From: an uncultured Bacteroidota bacterium
GTDB taxonomy: Bacteria > Bacteroidota > Bacteroidia > Chitinophagales > Chitinophagaceae
Direction of reading: 5' to 3'
Length of the DNA stretch: 54,431 bases
Assembly (NCBI GenBank): GCA_946479615.1
Contig: CAMLGR010000008.1
Span: 1-54,431 of the forward strand
A program made the translations under genes and the position numbers. The notes under the pieces were generated by a model, which made no database searches, was not told where the DNA came from, and saw only the letters and a program-made list of their open reading frames with translations. Each line of letters opens with the position of its first letter. Within the stretch, counting starts at the first letter, position 1. This document shows, piece by piece, positions 51,577-54,431 of the stretch.

Positions 51577-51739
51577 GAGTTAATGTTAAATAATAATGAT
51601 TGATGCGGGCCAGGCATGCAATCTGTGAATGAAAATAAACCTTTTCGGTCAATTAGAACACAGATGAGACGGATTTAGCTGTTGATCGATGTGGCAAGAG
51701 CCAGTTGAGTAAACCCATATTCATACCATCGTGTACTAA

Positions 51740-51771
51740 CAAAAAAAGCTCCCCGCCAAGGCGGAGAGCTT
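51740..51771 (-). terminator. Rho-independent terminator of the alpha ribosomal operon
   Basis: On the minus strand AAGCTCTCCGCC pairs with GGCGGGGAGCTT (one mismatch) and is followed by seven T residues, about 27 bp after the rplQ stop codon. Confidence 0.9.
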
Positions 51772-51797
51772 ATATCTTTTTAAGAGTTTAAATCTTA

Positions 51798-52283
51798 TCA
51801 GGATTTGGCTTCTGTATTCGCCTCTTCGGTTTTTGCCTCTGTCTTCTTCGAAGAAGAACCACTGCGGCTACGACGCGTCTTCTTGGCGCCTTCCTTCGCT
51901 TCACCCTTACCCTTACCATAAATCTCATTGAAGTCAACGAGTTCGATCAACGCTTGTTCAGCATTGTCACCAACACGTGCTCCTAATTTGATAATGCGGG
52001 TATAACCACCGGGACGGCCACCGATCTTCTCAGCTACTGTTCCGAATAATTCTTTGATCGCTTCTTTATCCTGCAGGTAGCTGAACACCACACGACGCTG
52101 GTGCGTAGTATTGGTTTTACCTTTCGTGATCAGGGGTTCTACATAAGTGCGCAAAGCTTTCGCTTTGGCAACTGTAGTAACGATCTTTTTGTACTGGATC
52201 AGCTGACAGGCCAGGTTGCTGAGCAACGCTTCCCTGTGGGCTTTGGTCCTGCTTAGATTTTTTACTTTGTCTCCGTGACGCAT
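51798..52283 (-). CDS. rplQ: Ribosomal protein L17
   Basis: A 161-residue large-subunit protein. [25 protein letters not shown] is the signature N-terminus; [11 protein letters not shown] and [25 protein letters not shown] complete the fold by about residue 120. The last 40 residues are a low-complexity Lys, Ser, Ala and Glu tail ([18 protein letters not shown]) beyond the E. coli length of 127; such tails are frequent in Bacteroidota. It is the last gene of the alpha operon, followed by a clear terminator. Confidence 0.97.
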   Translation of the reverse strand: MRHGDKVKNLSRTKAHREALLSNLACQLIQYKKIVTTVAKAKALRTYVEPLITKGKTNTTHQRRVVFSYLQDKEAIKELFGTVAEKIGGRPGGYTRIIKLGARVGDNAEQALIELVDFNEIYGKGKGEAKEGAKKTRRSRSGSSSKKTEAKTEEANTEAKS

Positions 52284-52290
52284 GACATTT

Positions 52291-52480
52291 TAATTTGATG
52301 ATTTGACAATTTGAAGATTTGGAAATGAATACGCTGATTCAACCCTGTTTCTCCAATAATCAAATCTGTTACTAATATTCGATCGTACCGTGTCAGGAAT
52401 TACGATCTACTCTGTTTAAAATAATTATTCTTCTTCTGAAGTGGCTACATCATCCCATTACCAAATCAGCACATCTCCAA
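52291..52480. repeat. ATTTGATGATTTGACAATTTG word stutter between rpoA and rplQ
   Basis: The plus strand at 52291-52325 stutters AATTTGATGATTTGACA and TTTGAAGATTTGG. A degenerate complementary part (CCAAATCAGCACATCTCCAAA) lies at 52460-52480. A similar ATTTGGAAATTTGGAGATTG word follows tdk at 8706. The spacer is 202 bp, unusually long inside a ribosomal operon. Confidence 0.65.
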
Positions 52481-52485
52481 ATTAA

Positions 52486-53487
52486 CTATAGCTCATCTGC
52501 ATCGACGCCGAGCTTCTGCAGATCCATTCCGAAATGCAGGCCTCTTTCTGTCAATACCTGCTCGATCTCAGCCAGTGATTTCTGACCGAAGTTGCGGAAT
52601 TTCATCAGGTCTTCCTGTTCGTACTGAACCAGTTCGCTCAGGGAGTTGATCTTCGCTGCTTTCAGGCAATTGAAGGCGCGTACGGAAAGATCGAGGTCTT
52701 CCAATGGCGTTTTCAATACCTTCCGCAGTTGCAATGTCTGCTCATCAACCAGGTCTTCTTTCTTTTCTTCTTTATTATCGAAGGTGATATTCTCATCAGT
52801 GATGATCATCAGGTGCTGGATCAGTATCCTTGAAGCTTGTTTAACAGCTTCTTCAGGATGAATGGTACCATCGGTAGAAACTTCCATGATCAGTTTCTCA
52901 TAATCCGTCCGTTGTTCCACCCGGGTATTCTCGATCGTGTATTTCACATTCTTGATCGGAGTGAAAATAGAATCGATCGGGATATAACCTAAAGGAGCAT
53001 CCTTTGGTTTGTTATCTTCTGCAGGAACGTAGCCGCGACCTTTACCGATCGTCAGTTCGATATCCATTTTTGCAGAAGAATCCAGTGTGCAGATCAACAG
53101 GTCGGGGTTCATGATCTGCAGGGAATGAGTACCCTCACCGATCATACCCGCTGTGAATTCAGTTCTATTTTTCAATGACAACATGATCTTTTCATTTGCC
53201 ACTTCGTGATCAACGATCTTCTTGAAACGAACCTGTTTCAGGTTCAGGAAAATTTCCACCACATCTTCGCTCACCCCTTTCATGGTAGCAAATTCATGCT
53301 CCACGCCTTCAATCTTTACACCAACGATCGCATAGCCTTCCAATGAATTCAGTAAAACACGGCGTAATGCATTACCGATGGTTACTCCGTAACCTGGCTC
53401 CAGCGGACGAAACTCGAACTGAGCTTCGAAATCTGTAGCCTTTTGCAGGATGATTTTATCCGGCTTCTGGAAATTTAAAATGGCCAT
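52486..53487 (-). CDS. rpoA: RNA polymerase alpha subunit
   Basis: A 333-residue subunit. The N-terminal dimerisation domain (about residues 1-235) contains FRPLEPGYGVTIGNALRRVLLNSLEG; the C-terminal domain (about 260-325) contains LDLSVRAFNCLKAAKINSLSELVQYEQEDLMKFRNFGQKSLAEI, which in other bacteria contacts UP elements and activators. Length is standard. It lies between rpsD and rplQ in the conserved alpha operon order. Confidence 0.98.
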   Translation of the reverse strand: MAILNFQKPDKIILQKATDFEAQFEFRPLEPGYGVTIGNALRRVLLNSLEGYAIVGVKIEGVEHEFATMKGVSEDVVEIFLNLKQVRFKKIVDHEVANEKIMLSLKNRTEFTAGMIGEGTHSLQIMNPDLLICTLDSSAKMDIELTIGKGRGYVPAEDNKPKDAPLGYIPIDSIFTPIKNVKYTIENTRVEQRTDYEKLIMEVSTDGTIHPEEAVKQASRILIQHLMIITDENITFDNKEEKKEDLVDEQTLQLRKVLKTPLEDLDLSVRAFNCLKAAKINSLSELVQYEQEDLMKFRNFGQKSLAEIEQVLTERGLHFGMDLQKLGVDADEL

Positions 53488-53532
53488 ATTTGTTTGAGAT
53501 TTAAATTTTAAAATTAAGATCAGGCAGTACGC

Positions 53533-54138
53533 TTATTTGCTGTACAACTCTACGATCAGCTGTTCCTTGATATTCTCAGGAACACTTTCTCTTTCAGGAT
53601 AGGTAATGAATGTTCCCTTGAACTCTGTTTCATTCCAGTCCAGCCAGTTGAATTTCGGGTTTTTGCCGCGAACTACGCTGGTGATAGAAGTTCTGCCTTT
53701 GCTGCCTTCCTTTATAGTAACAACGTCGCCTGGTTTTAGTTGATAAGAGGGGACGTTGAGCACTTCGCCGTTTACTTCGATGTGCTTATGGCTCACCAAT
53801 TGGCGGGCAGCAGGACGGGAAGGAGCGATACCCATGCGGAAGATGGCATTATCCAAACGTGCTTCCAGCAATTTGATCAGGTTTTCACCTGTCACACCTT
53901 TACGGCGGGCTGCTTCTTCGAATGTTTTGCGGAATTGTTTTTCCAAAACACCGTAAGTGTATTTGGCTTTTTGCTTTTCGCGGAGCTGAAGGGCATATTC
54001 ACCCAGCGTTTTACGCTTGCGCTGTGCGCCATGCATTCCGGGAGGGTTGCTGTTTTTACCCAACCATTTACCATTGCCTAAGATAGGCTCCCCGAAAATA
54101 CGGGAGATCTTGGTCTTTGGACCAGTGTAACGTGCCAT
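53533..54138 (-). CDS. rpsD: Ribosomal protein S4
   Basis: A 201-residue small-subunit protein that nucleates 30S assembly and, in some bacteria, represses its own operon. [56 protein letters not shown], the S4 domain [34 protein letters not shown] and the C-terminal [13 protein letters not shown] are conserved. There are no zinc-binding Cys residues, so it is the C-minus form. Confidence 0.98.
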   Translation of the reverse strand: MARYTGPKTKISRIFGEPILGNGKWLGKNSNPPGMHGAQRKRKTLGEYALQLREKQKAKYTYGVLEKQFRKTFEEAARRKGVTGENLIKLLEARLDNAIFRMGIAPSRPAARQLVSHKHIEVNGEVLNVPSYQLKPGDVVTIKEGSKGRTSITSVVRGKNPKFNWLDWNETEFKGTFITYPERESVPENIKEQLIVELYSK

Positions 54139-54277
54139 AGTTTTTATTCATTTCGATTTTTTTTGTAACGGTGCTACGATCGGTAAAAAATCGTAAAAAA
54201 TTAATCGGGCACCCTTTGTTAAAATGAAACCAAATTGGCTCAATATGTATGTCAGTTATAAGTGTTGGATCTTGAGT

Positions 54278-54312
54278 GTTAAGTTTTAGGTTATGATAAC
54301 TTAAAACTTAAC
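54278..54312. repeat. Inverted repeat of GTTAAGTTTTA in the rpsK-rpsD spacer
   Basis: GTTAAGTTTTA (54278-54288) and TAAAACTTAAC (54302-54312) form a perfect 11 bp stem with a 13 bp loop. AGTGTT words flank the left arm. It interrupts the ribosomal operon by a 192 bp spacer. Confidence 0.85.
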
Positions 54313-54330
54313 ATCTAGCACTTTAAACCA

Positions 54331-54431
54331 TTAAACGCGTCTTTTCTTCGGTGGACGGCAACCATTGTGTGGGAGCGGGGTCACATCCTTGATCATTACG
54401 ACTTCGATACCATTTTGAGAAAGGGAACGGA
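54331..54431 (-). CDS. rpsK: Ribosomal protein S11, C-terminal part only
   Basis: The last 33 codons of a gene cut by the right edge. The translation includes [20 protein letters not shown] and ends PPKKRRV, the nearly invariant end of S11. This fits the usual order rpsK-rpsD-rpoA-rplQ. The rest of the gene lies beyond the window. Confidence 0.95.
   Translation of the reverse strand, partial: RSLSQNGIEVVMIKDVTPLPHNGCRPPKKRRV

Noticed and set aside
1..54431. tRNA, rRNA or riboswitch genes in the gaps
   Set aside because: The longer gaps were read for cloverleaf arms, CCA ends and known riboswitch cores by eye and nothing convincing was seen; a covariance-model search was not possible.

Overview
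The window looks like a chromosomal segment of a Bacteroidota bacterium, most likely family Chitinophagaceae. This is inferred from -7 boxes of the TAnnTTTG type, few Shine-Dalgarno sequences, a 390-residue LeuA without a regulatory domain, a Bacteroidota-type glutamate synthase/ammonium transporter/porin set, and several conserved proteins of that phylum. No database search was possible. No rRNA, tRNA, CRISPR array, transposase or prophage gene was seen.

Layout. 1-5576 (minus) is a nucleotide-sugar operon: an aminotransferase, UDP-glucose dehydrogenase, UDP-glucuronate decarboxylase, a UDP-HexNAc dehydrogenase, RfbC and the start of RfbD, feeding surface polysaccharide synthesis. 5925-10576 holds Kdo transferase, a conserved unknown, thymidine kinase and cytochrome c maturation genes ccmB, ccmC and a ccmD-like gene. 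10659-15537 is a mixed metabolic stretch (glutamate dehydrogenase, a 2-hydroxyacid dehydrogenase, an arylformamidase-like hydrolase, a DJ-1/PfpI protein, a zinc-ribbon membrane protein). 15681-20257 is a small carbohydrate locus (CE6-like esterase, secreted beta-propeller protein, GH39 glycosidase). 20280-25047 carries a membrane protein, aroQ, carA, a MntA-HepT type toxin-antitoxin pair and a helical-repeat protein.

25255-48741 (plus) is a nitrogen and branched-chain amino acid block: leuA-leuC-leuD-leuB, then an Ile/Val attenuator, ilvE-ilvD, a methyltransferase, a DinB protein, ilvB, an ABM-domain gene, ilvN, ilvC, ilvA, then gltB-gltD, amtB and a porin. ppc follows on the minus strand. 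The right end is the alpha ribosomal operon read leftwards (rpsK partial, rpsD, rpoA, rplQ). Together these genes import ammonium, fix it into glutamate, and spend glutamate nitrogen on Ile, Val and Leu; PEP carboxylase supplies oxaloacetate.

Two things stand out. First, between leuB and ilvE lies an unannotated 34-codon leader peptide with nine consecutive Ile/Val codons, followed by three mutually exclusive RNA pairings ending in a strong terminator. This is a complete ribosome-mediated attenuator, similar in design to enterobacterial ilvL. Second, many intergenic gaps contain inverted repeats built from stuttering short words. The word differs from gap to gap, repeats often begin at a stop codon, and one palindrome of this kind lies inside the N-terminal coding part of ilvA. 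A separate array of six GGTGWCACC palindromes spaced 18-20 bp apart within two groups lies downstream of the esterase gene.
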